A DNA stretch of 64,000 bases from Pycnococcus provasolii. Taxonomy: Eukaryota; Chlorophyta; Pseudoscourfieldiophyceae; Pseudoscourfieldiales. Location: the NCBI GenBank assembly GCA_049487715.1, contig CP150572.1, positions 62,001 to 126,000 on the forward strand. Reading direction: 5' to 3'. The notes under the pieces are model-generated. The model made no database searches. It worked only from the letters and a program-made list of their open reading frames with translations, and was not told the DNA's origin. A program made the translations under genes and the position numbers. Within the stretch, counting starts at the first letter, position 1. Every line of letters begins with the position of its first letter. Shown one piece after another: positions 19,433 to 28,737 of the stretch.

Positions 19433-20150
19433 TTACGCGGTGTTTCGACTTAATAGGACCGGCGGCGGGCGGCGTGGTAGCATAATAGTCATCGTGCATG
19501 CGTCGGTGAGGAGTTGTCGGCGCAAACGTTTCCATGATGCTTTGCCAAGACCGTAAGGGTCTGTAAGCGACGTCCACTTGACACGTGGCCCACCACGCTC
19601 GCGGATGAATTCGACGACGACGACGTCACGCGCCGGTGGGATGCTATCTTGTTGGATGGCAATCGCCATCCGCACGTGAAAACGACGGCGGCATCGCCGG
19701 CGAACCATTCAGGTTGCCATTTTCCTCCCACTCCACGGTTGAGCGTATGTTCTTGATGTTGTAATGACTGAATACACAATGCCAGCGCTTCTCGGTGTCT
19801 CGGGTGTAGAAGGACAAAGCCTGCCCCGCTCCGACGTGAAACACGTCGAAGCGAGACAAGCTCGCCTCGTAAACCACCACGCAAATATCCCCCGCGTGGC
19901 AAGCAATCGCTTGCTTTGAGTTTGCCGACGCGTGGGATTTGGATTGCGTTCTGTAGTAGTGGTCGAAGTGCCCGTTCGAAGCAACGCCGTAGCCAAGTAC
20001 GTGGCTGACCCCATTCCTCGAACGCTTAAGAAACAAAGCAGGAATGTACCTGTAATCGCACAGGCTCATCGCCGCGCGTAGCCACGCGCCGAACGTCGCG
20101 TCGTAACGTGACGCGTTCGATGTTTTAAAAGCGAAGTCGCGCGCGTCCAC
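19433..20150 (-). CDS. Unknown protein, frame broken by one extra base
   Basis: Two overlapping frames join if one base is removed from the AAAA run at 19679-19682 (+ strand). The first frame runs to NGSPAMPPSF and the second resumes HVRMAIAIQQDSIPPARDV; together they give about 238 residues. No family is recognised. The N-terminal part is mixed alpha/beta (DICVVVYEASLSRFDVFHV, KRWHCVFSHYNIKNI) and the C-terminal part includes DVVVVEFIRERGGPRVKW. The start is also uncertain: the frame opens with GTG at 20150, an ATG at 20160 sits one base out of phase, and the first in-frame ATG is at 20069. It may be a real gene with assembly errors or a decaying one. Confidence 0.45.
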
Positions 20151-20241
20151 CGAGGACCATTATTGTCCAAATTGAACAGCTTCGTTACGAATCCCCACTA
20201 TGGGGAGGAACCAACCGGGATCCCCAAGGCACCTCCCTGGT

Positions 20242-20258
20242 CTAACCCTAACCCTAAC
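20242..20258 (+). repeat. Telomere-like box CTAACCCTAACCCTAAC
   Basis: Two and a half CCCTAA units lie 70 bp before the ATG at 20328. They fall inside an open frame that starts with TTG at 20163, which argues that the real coding start is 20328. Confidence 0.75.
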
Positions 20259-20327
20259 AGCCTACCTTTAAAGTCCCTCCGCCCCCGCCAAATAAATGCC
20301 CATTTCCATATCCCCCTCCATCCATGT

Positions 20328-22988
20328 ATGTCGTCCTCCGCCGTACCATCCGCGTCAGCATCAGCATCGGGCAAGTCGGCTATTCTTCACTTCGAGACTT
20401 CCCTTCACACTGCGCATGATCGAACTTCATTCTTACTGTCTTTATTGAGTAGTTCGTCACCTTCATCTTCAACTTCGTCTGGTTCCCTCCTCTCGCCGCT
20501 CTCGTCGTCCCTGCTTTCTCTTGAAGTCTCTTTGCTGTTATCTTCGTACGCCGCCTCGCATCCTTCGTTTCTTCTCGAATCCGAAGACGGTGGTGATGGT
20601 CATTATTCAGGGGATCCCAGAGGACAGAGACTCTTCAACTTGATTTTTGCGTGCCCTTCTCATGTCGCGGGACGCGTCATTGCGGCGTCAATCACGTCAA
20701 AACGGTCATTCAGCAACTTTCGCGAGCATGAGGCGAACAAAAATCTCATAATTGGTCGACTCGCATCCATGGCGGCAACAACAGCAGATAATCAAAATAC
20801 AAACATACCAAACAAAGCCGCGAGTGCACTGGCAGCCGCCGCTCAACACGCACCCTTATGCGCGCTCGATATCGCCGTACAACTCGCCACAACAAACGCA
20901 TCCAAGGAGGCGGCGTGCGCTGCGGCATCGTGCGCGCCCAAGCAAGGCGCGCTCGCTTTCGCGGAAATCGCAACGCAACACAAACACCCGAAAAAATTAA
21001 GGACGTTCGTCATGGATGCACTGCTCGAGAACAAAGGCGCGTTTCTTAGACAAATTGCCACCTCGCAACAGGACGACAAACCTTCCACGGCGTCAAGATG
21101 CGCTCGCGTACTTCTCGCGGCGTGGATCGTCGACATGGCGGGGAACAACGAAGCGGCGGCAACGTGCGTCGAACTTGCATCCGCGTGGCTGAACGCGAAA
21201 GATACCGAAATGATTGCCATGCTCGCGCTTGCCGCGCCGGCGGATCCATCAGCCGCATCAGCCAAGGAGTGGCGCACTGCTGCCACAGAGGCGATACAAC
21301 CGAATCGAGTCGCGGCACTGTCACCGCAGTCGCGACTCGTTCTGCACCACGCGCTCGTGCTCACGTACGCGACATCGCCGCCGACGGGAACCGCGATGGA
21401 TGCACTCAGCGCCGCCCTCGCGGCACTCGCGCTCGGCGCGCCTCCCACGGCGCGCTCGAGCGTGGTGGTTGATGCTGCATGCAAACGCTTCGTCGCCGCT
21501 GTGCGAGCGTCAATCACACCCGATGCTGCCGCGGGCGCGCGGGCGGCGCTGCGAGCTGCCGCCACCGCGGAGGCGAACACCACGGAAGCGGGCTGGCGGT
21601 GCCTGGCTCTTGCGGCGGTGGATGCAGATGTGGGTGCCACCGCAGCACTGGGAACGACGTGGCTTGCGTCGACGCAAAGCATGAAGGACATGTCCACGCC
21701 GCTCGAGGCGGCGTGCGCTGCGACGGAGTGCATCGCGGCGCTCGGAATAGTGAAGACGGAGGATGCCGCTTCCCTATGCCATGACATGCCATCTGCGGCG
21801 GTTCTAGGAAGCCTGTACTTGTACCGTCGCCATGCGGAGGCGATGCGACGAGGAGGAGCACCCGACGATGTCGCCGCACTCGCCGAGGCTGCTCGACGAG
21901 CACCCATGGAGCTCATTCTAGCTCGGCTGCACGCGCACGACAGCCCGGCGATGTTGGCCTGGTCATCCGCCGCGTCTGGATTTGACGCACTTCGCTTCGA
22001 CGATGCGGTGGCATCACTCGTCGACGAAAAGGCGGCGCGAATGGACAATGCCCAAGTGGCAGCGGAGGATGGCGATCCACCCTCGAAGCGACGGCGACTT
22101 GGCGGAAGCGGCGGCGGCGGTGGCATCGTCGCGAAAAGTTTTGCCTCTGAGCTTGCAAGCGCGCTCGCCAAACCAGGAGCGTCGTCGTCGTCGTCGTCGT
22201 CGTCCACGAACCTCGACGCAACAGTCGCATCGGTCGCAGCTCGCACATTCGACGATGCTGAGAGCATGTACGAGTGCTGGTGTGCCATGGGAGGCCAGAG
22301 CACAGGAACGAGCGCTCCTGACAAGGACACTCTGCACAATGCACCGCTGCTCTGGTTGGCTTTGCCTCGCGAGGTGTACGACTGCTCGCCAACGTGCCAA
22401 TTTGCCCTAAGAGCTCTGCAGAGAAGCTTGGCTCGACTCGAGGCGCTCTGCATGATGGAGGGTGCAGGCGCGATTGCCGGCTTGGACGTTAAGGCTGCGC
22501 GCAGCGCGCATGCCGCGACGGAGGTGGCTGCATTTCAGCTGCTGCTTTCTACGCCACCGAGCGAGTGCGATCCGACGTACGTCACGCAGGTGTGCGACCT
22601 TATGCACGCCAGCTTCCTACGCCGCCCCGTGGTATACAAGCTTCTATGCTTTCGTGGATTCCATGCCGACTGGCTTCCTACGCTGGCACGCGCGGTGCCA
22701 AGCAGCCAGAGTGGTGACCGCTTCGCCGCCGAGCTCATTGCGAGCGGCTACCGTCGCCAGAGTTTGTTTGGCATACGGCTGGCGGATGCGCTCGGCGCGC
22801 TCCACGCGACGCCCGCCGGTCTCAACGCATCTTGCGCGGCGGTGGCTCGCGTGCGCCAGGCGGCGGCGCGCGGCGACGCGTCTTTCGTGGCGGACGCGCT
22901 CGACGCGATTCGTCGTGCTGTCGCGCGTTACCCTCGCAGCAGTCAGCTGACCGCGCCGGCGGCGAGCTTGCTGAGTCAATTAAGCTAA
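20328..22988 (+). CDS. Large alpha-helical repeat protein, unrecognised
   Basis: The protein is 886 residues from the ATG at 20328 (MSSSAVPSASAS). It is almost wholly helical and Ala/Leu-rich, with a pattern like ARM or HEAT repeats: AAQHAPLCALDIAVQLATT, TFVMDALLENKGAFLRQIA, RPVVYKLLCFRGFHADWLP. A nuclear-localisation-like SKRRRLGG followed by a Gly run is at about 645, next to a poly-Ser stretch. The architecture fits a scaffold subunit of a nuclear complex; Integrator subunit 2 came to mind but I cannot support it. A fold search would be decisive. It ends at 22988 with TGTAA at 23018-23022. Confidence 0.6.
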   Translation: MSSSAVPSASASASGKSAILHFETSLHTAHDRTSFLLSLLSSSSPSSSTSSGSLLSPLSSSLLSLEVSLLLSSYAASHPSFLLESEDGGDGHYSGDPRGQRLFNLIFACPSHVAGRVIAASITSKRSFSNFREHEANKNLIIGRLASMAATTADNQNTNIPNKAASALAAAAQHAPLCALDIAVQLATTNASKEAACAAASCAPKQGALAFAEIATQHKHPKKLRTFVMDALLENKGAFLRQIATSQQDDKPSTASRCARVLLAAWIVDMAGNNEAAATCVELASAWLNAKDTEMIAMLALAAPADPSAASAKEWRTAATEAIQPNRVAALSPQSRLVLHHALVLTYATSPPTGTAMDALSAALAALALGAPPTARSSVVVDAACKRFVAAVRASITPDAAAGARAALRAAATAEANTTEAGWRCLALAAVDADVGATAALGTTWLASTQSMKDMSTPLEAACAATECIAALGIVKTEDAASLCHDMPSAAVLGSLYLYRRHAEAMRRGGAPDDVAALAEAARRAPMELILARLHAHDSPAMLAWSSAASGFDALRFDDAVASLVDEKAARMDNAQVAAEDGDPPSKRRRLGGSGGGGGIVAKSFASELASALAKPGASSSSSSSSTNLDATVASVAARTFDDAESMYECWCAMGGQSTGTSAPDKDTLHNAPLLWLALPREVYDCSPTCQFALRALQRSLARLEALCMMEGAGAIAGLDVKAARSAHAATEVAAFQLLLSTPPSECDPTYVTQVCDLMHASFLRRPVVYKLLCFRGFHADWLPTLARAVPSSQSGDRFAAELIASGYRRQSLFGIRLADALGALHATPAGLNASCAAVARVRQAAARGDASFVADALDAIRRAVARYPRSSQLTAPAASLLSQLS

Positions 22989-23175
22989 GGTTTAGGCCTT
23001 ACTTTTTTTTTAGTGTATGTAACATATGTTTGTTCTTCAATCTGTGATGACCCGCCGAAATGTTTTAGCCGGGAAATCTTAGGGGTTTAAACTTTCTAAC
23101 CCTGAACCGAAAAACCATGCGCCTGAGCGTGAACGTTCCGTTTGTCCAGAAAAACCATTTTTTTTTCCGCATTTC

Positions 23176-23934
23176 ATGCTCGCGGGTGCGGTGTCTGCGC
23201 GCTCGCGGCCGGTGCACCAGAGCGTGGCCTCTCGCGCGCCTCTTGCATGTCTCGCGCGCCGGCTTGCCGACGTGACGCTGTGCGCAGCAGTCGCCCTCTT
23301 GCCGCCAAGCGCGTTGGCTGCAGACAGTCTGAGCGATGACCCAAACGCGACTGCGGTGGTGGTTCTAGAGCGGCAGGACGTTCTCTCCACGGGTGACGAC
23401 GACAGGGAGACTGCACCATCCGTCTCCATATCAAGCGATGAGGAAGATTTTCCACCAGCCGTAACGACTGTGGATAGCCCCGACGGCGAATCCTCGGACT
23501 CCTCATCTTCGGCGCTGGGCGAGTACCGCTCCGAGGGTCTTTGGCGCCTTGACTGGGACGTTGGCCTCGTGATCCCGTCGTTAAGTGCAGATGAGTACGT
23601 GAAAAAGCTAGAACAGTCGATCCCTCTCGCGAAAGAGAGCCTGAGATTGCTGGTGGAGGATGAGGAGTTTAAGCGTGCACAGGATAGCCTATTATTTTCT
23701 CCTTTCGACGACGTTCGCCAGTCTACGTTTTATTTGCCGTTTGCGATGGGCGACACGGACGCCGGTGCTCGTCAGAGGGTTCTTTGGTCGGACGTGAAGA
23801 GTGCGATGGAGACGTTCGACGAGACGCTCGCGTCTGCAAATCGGTTCGACGCCGAGCTCGAGGACGTTCTGCTTGACATGGATAGGCTTTGGCGCGCCGT
23901 TGACGCCTTCTTCATGGCTGCGGCTGCAGAGTAG
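23176..23934 (+). CDS. Putative thylakoid lumen protein
   Basis: This is a 252-residue protein. Residues 1-30 look like a chloroplast transit peptide, and 31-50 form a hydrophobic lumen signal (VTLCAAVALLPPSALAA) ending in an A-x-A cleavage site. A bipartite leader like this directs proteins to the thylakoid lumen. The mature region has an acidic Ser/Asp-rich linker (50-115), then WRLDWDVGLVIPSLSADEYV and a set of helices that could form a four-helix bundle similar in shape to PsbQ-like proteins. I cannot identify it as PsbQ itself. The presence of this leader supports a photosynthetic host. A partial TAACCCT box lies at about 23095-23102 upstream. Confidence 0.65.
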   Translation: MLAGAVSARSRPVHQSVASRAPLACLARRLADVTLCAAVALLPPSALAADSLSDDPNATAVVVLERQDVLSTGDDDRETAPSVSISSDEEDFPPAVTTVDSPDGESSDSSSSALGEYRSEGLWRLDWDVGLVIPSLSADEYVKKLEQSIPLAKESLRLLVEDEEFKRAQDSLLFSPFDDVRQSTFYLPFAMGDTDAGARQRVLWSDVKSAMETFDETLASANRFDAELEDVLLDMDRLWRAVDAFFMAAAAE

Positions 23935-24151
23935 TCGTCTATGTAGCGCTGTAAAAATACTTACTGGACTGGACTGAACCTGTAACTGTAACCTGTACCG
24001 GTACAGTACTGCCAAAAGTTGCCATTACCGGCCTTGCATAGCACGCCCAGCACGCTATGCAAACATCAGCAGAGGCTCACAGAAAACAAGAGAAGAGGGA
24101 GGGGGACAAACAGCCTGACGTCGCCCCCCTTTTTTGATTCTTCTTTTCCGC

Positions 24152-25563
24152 ATGATGATGGCCGCCATGTCCCTCCCACTCACTTCACTGAAGTTCAAGT
24201 TCCCGTGGCTTTCTGGATCAAGATGTAGCCTTGGGAATTATCTTCGTGGTGGTCTTTGTGCTGGTCTGCTTCCCTTCCCATTTTCTTCTTTCTCTAAGTC
24301 TAAGAGAGAGTTCTCCGTTCAGGAGGGCAACTTGAGTCTTGCTTGGAGTCATTATGGAGTCAAAGCAGCGTCATTAGTTTCAAATGACGTCTTACTATAT
24401 GCCAACAATGCGGTTGGCATCACGGCGATACGTGCGTCCATAACACCGTCAACATACATAAGCTCACGCACGTTCGCCGACGTGTCAGCACCCGGCAAAC
24501 CGAATCGGCGCGCAGTGAATCAGAAGGCGCGTCGCGAGTTTCGCAGCTTCGAGGAAGCGCGCGCGTACGTGCATACGCTCGGTCTGAAGAGCCAGGATGA
24601 GTGGGAGGCGTGGAGTGCGTCAGGTGCAAGACCTCACGACATTCCGGGCGATCCTTATGCGTATTACGCGTCATCGGGCTGGCTGTCGTACGGCGACTTC
24701 CTTGGATACAAGATCGGCAACATAGCTGGCGAATTTCGCAGCTTCGAGGAAGCGCGCGCGTACGTGCATACGCTCAGTCTGAAGAGCCAGGATGAGTGGG
24801 AGGCGTGGAGTGCGTCAGGCGCAAGACCTTACGATATTCCGAGCGATCCTTATACGTATTATGCGTCATCAGGCTGGCTGTCGTACGGCGACTTTCTCGG
24901 ATACGACATCGGCAAGGTGGCTGGCGAATTTCGCAGCTTCGAGGAAGCGCGCACGTACGTGCGCACGCTCGGTCTGAAGAGCTATGAGGAGTGGCAGGCG
25001 TGGCGTGCGTCAGGCGCGAGGCCCTATGATATTCCAAGCAATCCTGAAACGTATTATGCGTCATCAGGCTGGACGTCGTACGGCGACTTCCTCGGATACG
25101 CGGTGGGCAAGGAAGCGCGGGTTATGCAACGTACGGACTTTCGAAGCTTCGAGGAGGCACGCGCGTACGTGCGCACGCTCGGTCTGAAGAGATATAAGGA
25201 GTGGCAGGCGTGGCGTGCGTCAGGCGCGAGGCCCTACGATATTCCAAGCCATCCTGAAACGTATTATGCGTCATCAGGTTGGACGTCGTACGGCGACTTC
25301 CTCGGATATGCGGTGGGCAAGGTCGCAAGGAAGCGCGGGTTATACACCGTACGGACTTTCGAAGCTTCGAGGAGGCACGCGCGTACGTGCGCACGCTCGG
25401 TCTGAAGAGCTATGAGGAGTGGCAGGCGTGGCGTGCGTCAGGCGCGAGGCCCTACGATATTCCAAGCCATCCTGAAACGTATTATGCGTCATCAGGTTGG
25501 ACGTCGTACGGCGACTTCCTCGGATATGCAGTGGGCAAGAAGGTGAGATCCCTCGTTCAGTGA
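24152..25563 (+). CDS. Protein with five tandem FRSFEEA-type (integrase-repeat-like) repeats, frameshifted
   Basis: From the ATG at 24152 the product would be about 467 residues if an 8-bp insertion is ignored. Five near-identical units of about 65 residues start at about 24535, 24730, 24928, 25136 and 25364. Each has FRSFEEARAYVRTLGLKS, then EW-A-W, SGARPYDIPS and SSGWTSYGDFLGY. Similar units occur in many algal and algal-virus proteins, where they are called phage-integrase repeat units; their function is not known. Between units 4 and 5 the sequence AAGGTCGC appears as an extra 8 bp compared with the unit 3-4 linker, and it shifts the frame. The N-terminus is leader-like and unrelated to the repeats. 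The last codons and stop fall inside copy C of the dispersed 3' element. Confidence 0.6.
24535..25545 (+). repeat. Five tandem DNA repeats of about 195-225 bp
   Basis: Units are near-identical at DNA level. Units 3-5 are more alike (YEEWQAWRAS, PETYYASSGWTS) than units 1-2 (QDEWEAWSAS, PYTYYASSGWLS), which points to two rounds of recent duplication. Confidence 0.85.
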
Positions 25564-25605
25564 TATAAAGTGTACTTTACTCTATTACGCGTCGGTCGTC
25601 GAGGA
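25544..25605 (+). repeat. Dispersed 3'-end element, copy C
   Basis: It has TGAGATCCCTCGTTCAGTGA, AAAGTGTACTTTACTCT and GTCGGTCGTC, aligned with copy A. Here the element begins inside the coding frame and supplies the stop codon TGA at 25561-25563. Confidence 0.75.
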
Positions 25606-26358
25606 GAACTGAAGTGGTGCGTTGTCGCCAAGTGCTCGTGTCTGCTCGCAAACGTCACGACGTGCACCCATGCGACATCAGTCCATCACGACGTGCTGCG
25701 CGTGCTGCCCAAACCCCAACCAATGAACCAAACTCCAAACCCCAACCAAACCCCAAACCAAACTCCAAACCCTAACTTGGACGCAAACTGGGATCCCGGC
25801 ACCTGCGCTATTAAAAATACTTCTTCTTCGGGTTCTGACTTCGGGATCCCACCATCCCTCCGCTGCCCTGCCCTGCCCTGCTGAATGACGCACATGACAC
25901 GCGCTCTTCCCCCGGGGAAACCACTGGGACCCTCGATTACAGGGTACACTCTACTGTACTGCCAGAGCTCTCCCCAGTTCTCCTATTCCACGCTTTTCCC
26001 CCTCCTATCCCCTATTACTAGTTCCCACACGGCACACGGCGGCCTCGCCCTTCCCCCCTCGCTCGCCCTTCCCTCGCTCTCCTCGCACGCCCTCGTCGCT
26101 CGCCCTAGGTCGTCGCCTCATTATTAGCATCGCATTCGCATACAGTAAAGGTTTAGGTGCCTTCCTCGGGTGTCTCTCATCAGGCATCAGGCTCAGCCTT
26201 GAGCGCGTGTTCGTGTTCTGCTGCTCGAGAGCTGTTCTCTTCTCGGCGGACCTCTGACGCATCAGGCAGGCTCCCTTCAGAAGCTCTCCCTGTCCGCCTT
26301 CCCCTGCCCCCTGCTCCCCTTCGAAGTCGGCTCATTCTCCTCCTTCCGTCATCGAGCC
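25606..26358. other. Intergenic region with AAACCCC/CCAAAC repeats
   Basis: No gene is supported in this 750-bp stretch. A degenerate run of CCAAACCCCAA units spans about 25709-25780 and ends with one AAACCCTAAC telo-box-like word. The rest is C-rich and T-rich leader-like sequence before the bZIP gene. Confidence 0.45.
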
Positions 26359-27435
26359 ATGGAGGAGGGGGAGAAGAACGCACATGGGTCCATGCCTGTA
26401 TTGGAACATGTCTCTCCTCTTGGTGGTGATATGTTTCTCAACTCATGTGACTCCCCCATGAATATCAACATGGTGGAGGGCATAATGCCTTCCCATATCG
26501 TGGTGGAGGAGGAGACGTACAGGGGCGATCTCATTCCATCCCACGACCTCTCGCTCGATGTGGATGTGGATGACGCGTCCTTGAAGTCGTTTTTGATGTT
26601 TCAGGAGTCTCCTGCGCTGAACGAGTCTCCCGAGATTCGTCCTGAAGACGACGACCAGGCTGATCTTCCGCTGGCGAAAAAAAGGCGAACCGATGTCGTT
26701 CCTGAACCTCACATTAGCATCATCAACCCTGCGTCATCTCTTGACTTCATGAACTTCGCCGCGTCGATCCTCGAAGATCCACAAACCAAACAACAACCGC
26801 AACAAATTCCAAACAACAACAACAACACCGCCACAACCGCCACAACTGTCATCCCCGAAACAACAACAAACTCACAACCACTTTCAGACAAGGACGACTA
26901 CTCCACCGAGCCAAACGTCGACGAAGAGGCGCGCGCGAGATACGAGGACAAACGTCGACGAAATCGAGAGAGCGCCTTCAAGTCGCGAAAGCGCAAAAAC
27001 GACGCGATCCAAGACCTGGGTGCGCGCGTCGAGCTGCTCGAAAAACAGCTCGCCGCCGCGCACGAGGAGAATGCGCAGCTACGCACGCTTCTTGCGCGCG
27101 CAGCCGCGGCTGCTCTAGGAGGAGCAGATGCCAACACCACCAAGAGTGAGGGCGCGGGCAAGTCCACGACTTGCCAAGCGCCTGAAGAGCGTCAGGCCAA
27201 CACTACGCCTGCCGTGCGTTTACCCCTGCCGTGGGTGGCGCTGACGCTCTTCCTACCTCTCTTGGCGGCATCGCCTCTCTCCGAGCAGCACCAGCTCCAG
27301 CAGAAGGTGCAGCGCCGTGAGCAGCAGCAGCAGCTTCTCCAACAACCTCCAGCAATCGTTTCTCGCCGTCTTCGTGCGTTTCGCGCGCGCCGCGACCTGC
27401 CGTGGCGGCAGGCTGTGGCGTGTGGAGTTGGGTAG
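26359..27435 (+). CDS. bZIP transcription factor with a C-terminal hydrophobic segment
   Basis: This 358-residue protein has an acidic N-terminal half (likely activation region) with a Gln/Asn/Thr-rich linker. The bZIP is at about 190-250: the basic region RRRNRESAFKSRKRK has the N-x7-R signature, and LGARVELLEKQLAAAHEENA forms the leucine zipper. At about 290-310 a hydrophobic stretch (LPWVALTLFLPLLAA) could be a membrane anchor, followed by a Gln-rich, Arg-rich tail of about 50 residues. Membrane-bound bZIP factors (ATF6, OASIS and bZIP28 types) share this order, are released by proteases in ER stress, and reach the nucleus afterwards. Whether this one is membrane-bound is an inference from one segment. 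ATG at 26359 has a good context (CCATGG). Confidence 0.85.
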   Translation: MEEGEKNAHGSMPVLEHVSPLGGDMFLNSCDSPMNINMVEGIMPSHIVVEEETYRGDLIPSHDLSLDVDVDDASLKSFLMFQESPALNESPEIRPEDDDQADLPLAKKRRTDVVPEPHISIINPASSLDFMNFAASILEDPQTKQQPQQIPNNNNNTATTATTVIPETTTNSQPLSDKDDYSTEPNVDEEARARYEDKRRRNRESAFKSRKRKNDAIQDLGARVELLEKQLAAAHEENAQLRTLLARAAAAALGGADANTTKSEGAGKSTTCQAPEERQANTTPAVRLPLPWVALTLFLPLLAASPLSEQHQLQQKVQRREQQQQLLQQPPAIVSRRLRAFRARRDLPWRQAVACGVG

Positions 27436-27557
27436 TCTCAATTTCTAATCGTATATAGTTGGTTTTTTCTTATCAAAATCACACAGTAAAAAGCTTTTCC
27501 TTTTTTTTTCCTTTTACATACATACAATAATATACAAGGCTTTACACAACATACAAG

Positions 27558-28550
27558 TCAAGGATTCTCGTACACGTCATGATGTCCACCATCACCGTCC
27601 TCCTCCTCTTTGTCTTCATCCTCGCTGTCCTCGATGCGAACGACGTCGTCGTCGTCATTAATGCCAGCGCCGCCGCCACCACCGGCACTACCCATCATCA
27701 TGTCCGCCGCCGTGCGTTTGCGCGTTCCCGTCTCGAAAGCCTCTCCTTCGTCGTCGCCGCCGCCGCCGTCGTCATACTCGTCCACGCCTGGCAACCGGGC
27801 GAGAGCGTCGTTGACGTCGTCGTCCATGTCCTCGTCGTCGTCAAAGACGACTTCCCCGCACTTCGCCCTAAGGTCGCGTATGCACGCGCGGTGCACGTTC
27901 AGCACACCTGCGACGCCCTCCAGCACCGTCATGTTCCTCCTCTCCACAGCCTCGCTCGTCTCCGGCTGCAGCGCGGCACAGCCTGCTAGCGTGCTGACAG
28001 CCGTTCCTAGGCGCTCGACGCTTCGCCTCAGGCGCGCGGCACTCGCCGCTTCTTTGGCGAGCACTCCCATAATCTCGAAGACAACCGCCGCAGCGTCATC
28101 GGCACCGCTCAACGCGTTTACGACGACGTGGTCTCCTCTGGTCGCGCCCTCGAAGCCCGTCACCGCGACTTTCCACGACAGGTGCAGCGCCCCGTCGGCG
28201 CCTACCGAAGCCTGCGCGGTTGGCGGCGCTCCGTCCCCTCCAATCGCACCGTAGAACCCGGTTGTCGTCGCACTCGACGCCGGCCTCACGCCGCTGGATG
28301 GCGACCTCCACGACTGACCCGTGCACGTCGTCGCGAGGATCGACACGGGCGCGGCGGGCGCGGGCGTCACACCACCGGCACCGGCACCGGCACCGGCACC
28401 AGCAGCGTGAAAGTAGCACAGCACGAACACACGAGTTGGATGAGCGTGTGGAGGTGGAGCAGAGGAGCCTACGCCATCAGGAGCCAAAGCCAGTGAGCAC
28501 GACACAGCCAGCTGCGACGGGTGAGCGCGTGCTGCGCCGGATGCAGCCAT
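27558..28550 (-). CDS. XRCC4/PAXX-superfamily-like protein, putative NHEJ factor
   Basis: The first ATG is at 28550 (MAASGAARAH), giving 330 residues. The order of parts matches XRCC4-superfamily DNA end-joining factors: a beta-rich N-terminal head (TRVFVLCYFHAA, VSILATTCTGQSWRS, ALHLSWKVAVTG), a long helix (VVFEIMGVLAKEAASAARLR, then RNMTVLEGVAGVLNVHRACI) able to form a coiled coil, and a long acidic tail (FDDDEDMDDD, RIEDSEDEDKEEED). A KR-containing patch (GTRKRTAAD) in the tail could be a nuclear signal. The match is by architecture and a few positions, not by a clear motif, so other small coiled-coil proteins remain possible. It is convergent with the bZIP gene. Confidence 0.45.
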   Translation of the reverse strand: MAASGAARAHPSQLAVSCSLALAPDGVGSSAPPPHAHPTRVFVLCYFHAAGAGAGAGAGGVTPAPAAPVSILATTCTGQSWRSPSSGVRPASSATTTGFYGAIGGDGAPPTAQASVGADGALHLSWKVAVTGFEGATRGDHVVVNALSGADDAAAVVFEIMGVLAKEAASAARLRRSVERLGTAVSTLAGCAALQPETSEAVERRNMTVLEGVAGVLNVHRACIRDLRAKCGEVVFDDDEDMDDDVNDALARLPGVDEYDDGGGGDDEGEAFETGTRKRTAADMMMGSAGGGGGAGINDDDDVVRIEDSEDEDKEEEDGDGGHHDVYENP

Positions 28551-28737
28551 ACCGTTTAGACGTGACTTTTCTGCCAGGGCAGTGAGTGCGGCCGGGGGGC
28601 GGGAAAACGATCCCCCAAACCAAAACCCCAAACCAAACCCAACGGGAATCCAGACGGCGTGTGACACCAAAAACACAAACAACGATCAATAAAGTTGTTG
28701 GTCGTGCAACAAACGAAAAACAATTTTTTCTAAATTT

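Noticed and set aside
20843-22453. Antisense open frame of 536 residues over the helical-repeat gene
   Set aside because: GC-rich, Ala/Ser-rich shadow frame; the + strand protein has amphipathic helices and a proper ATG.
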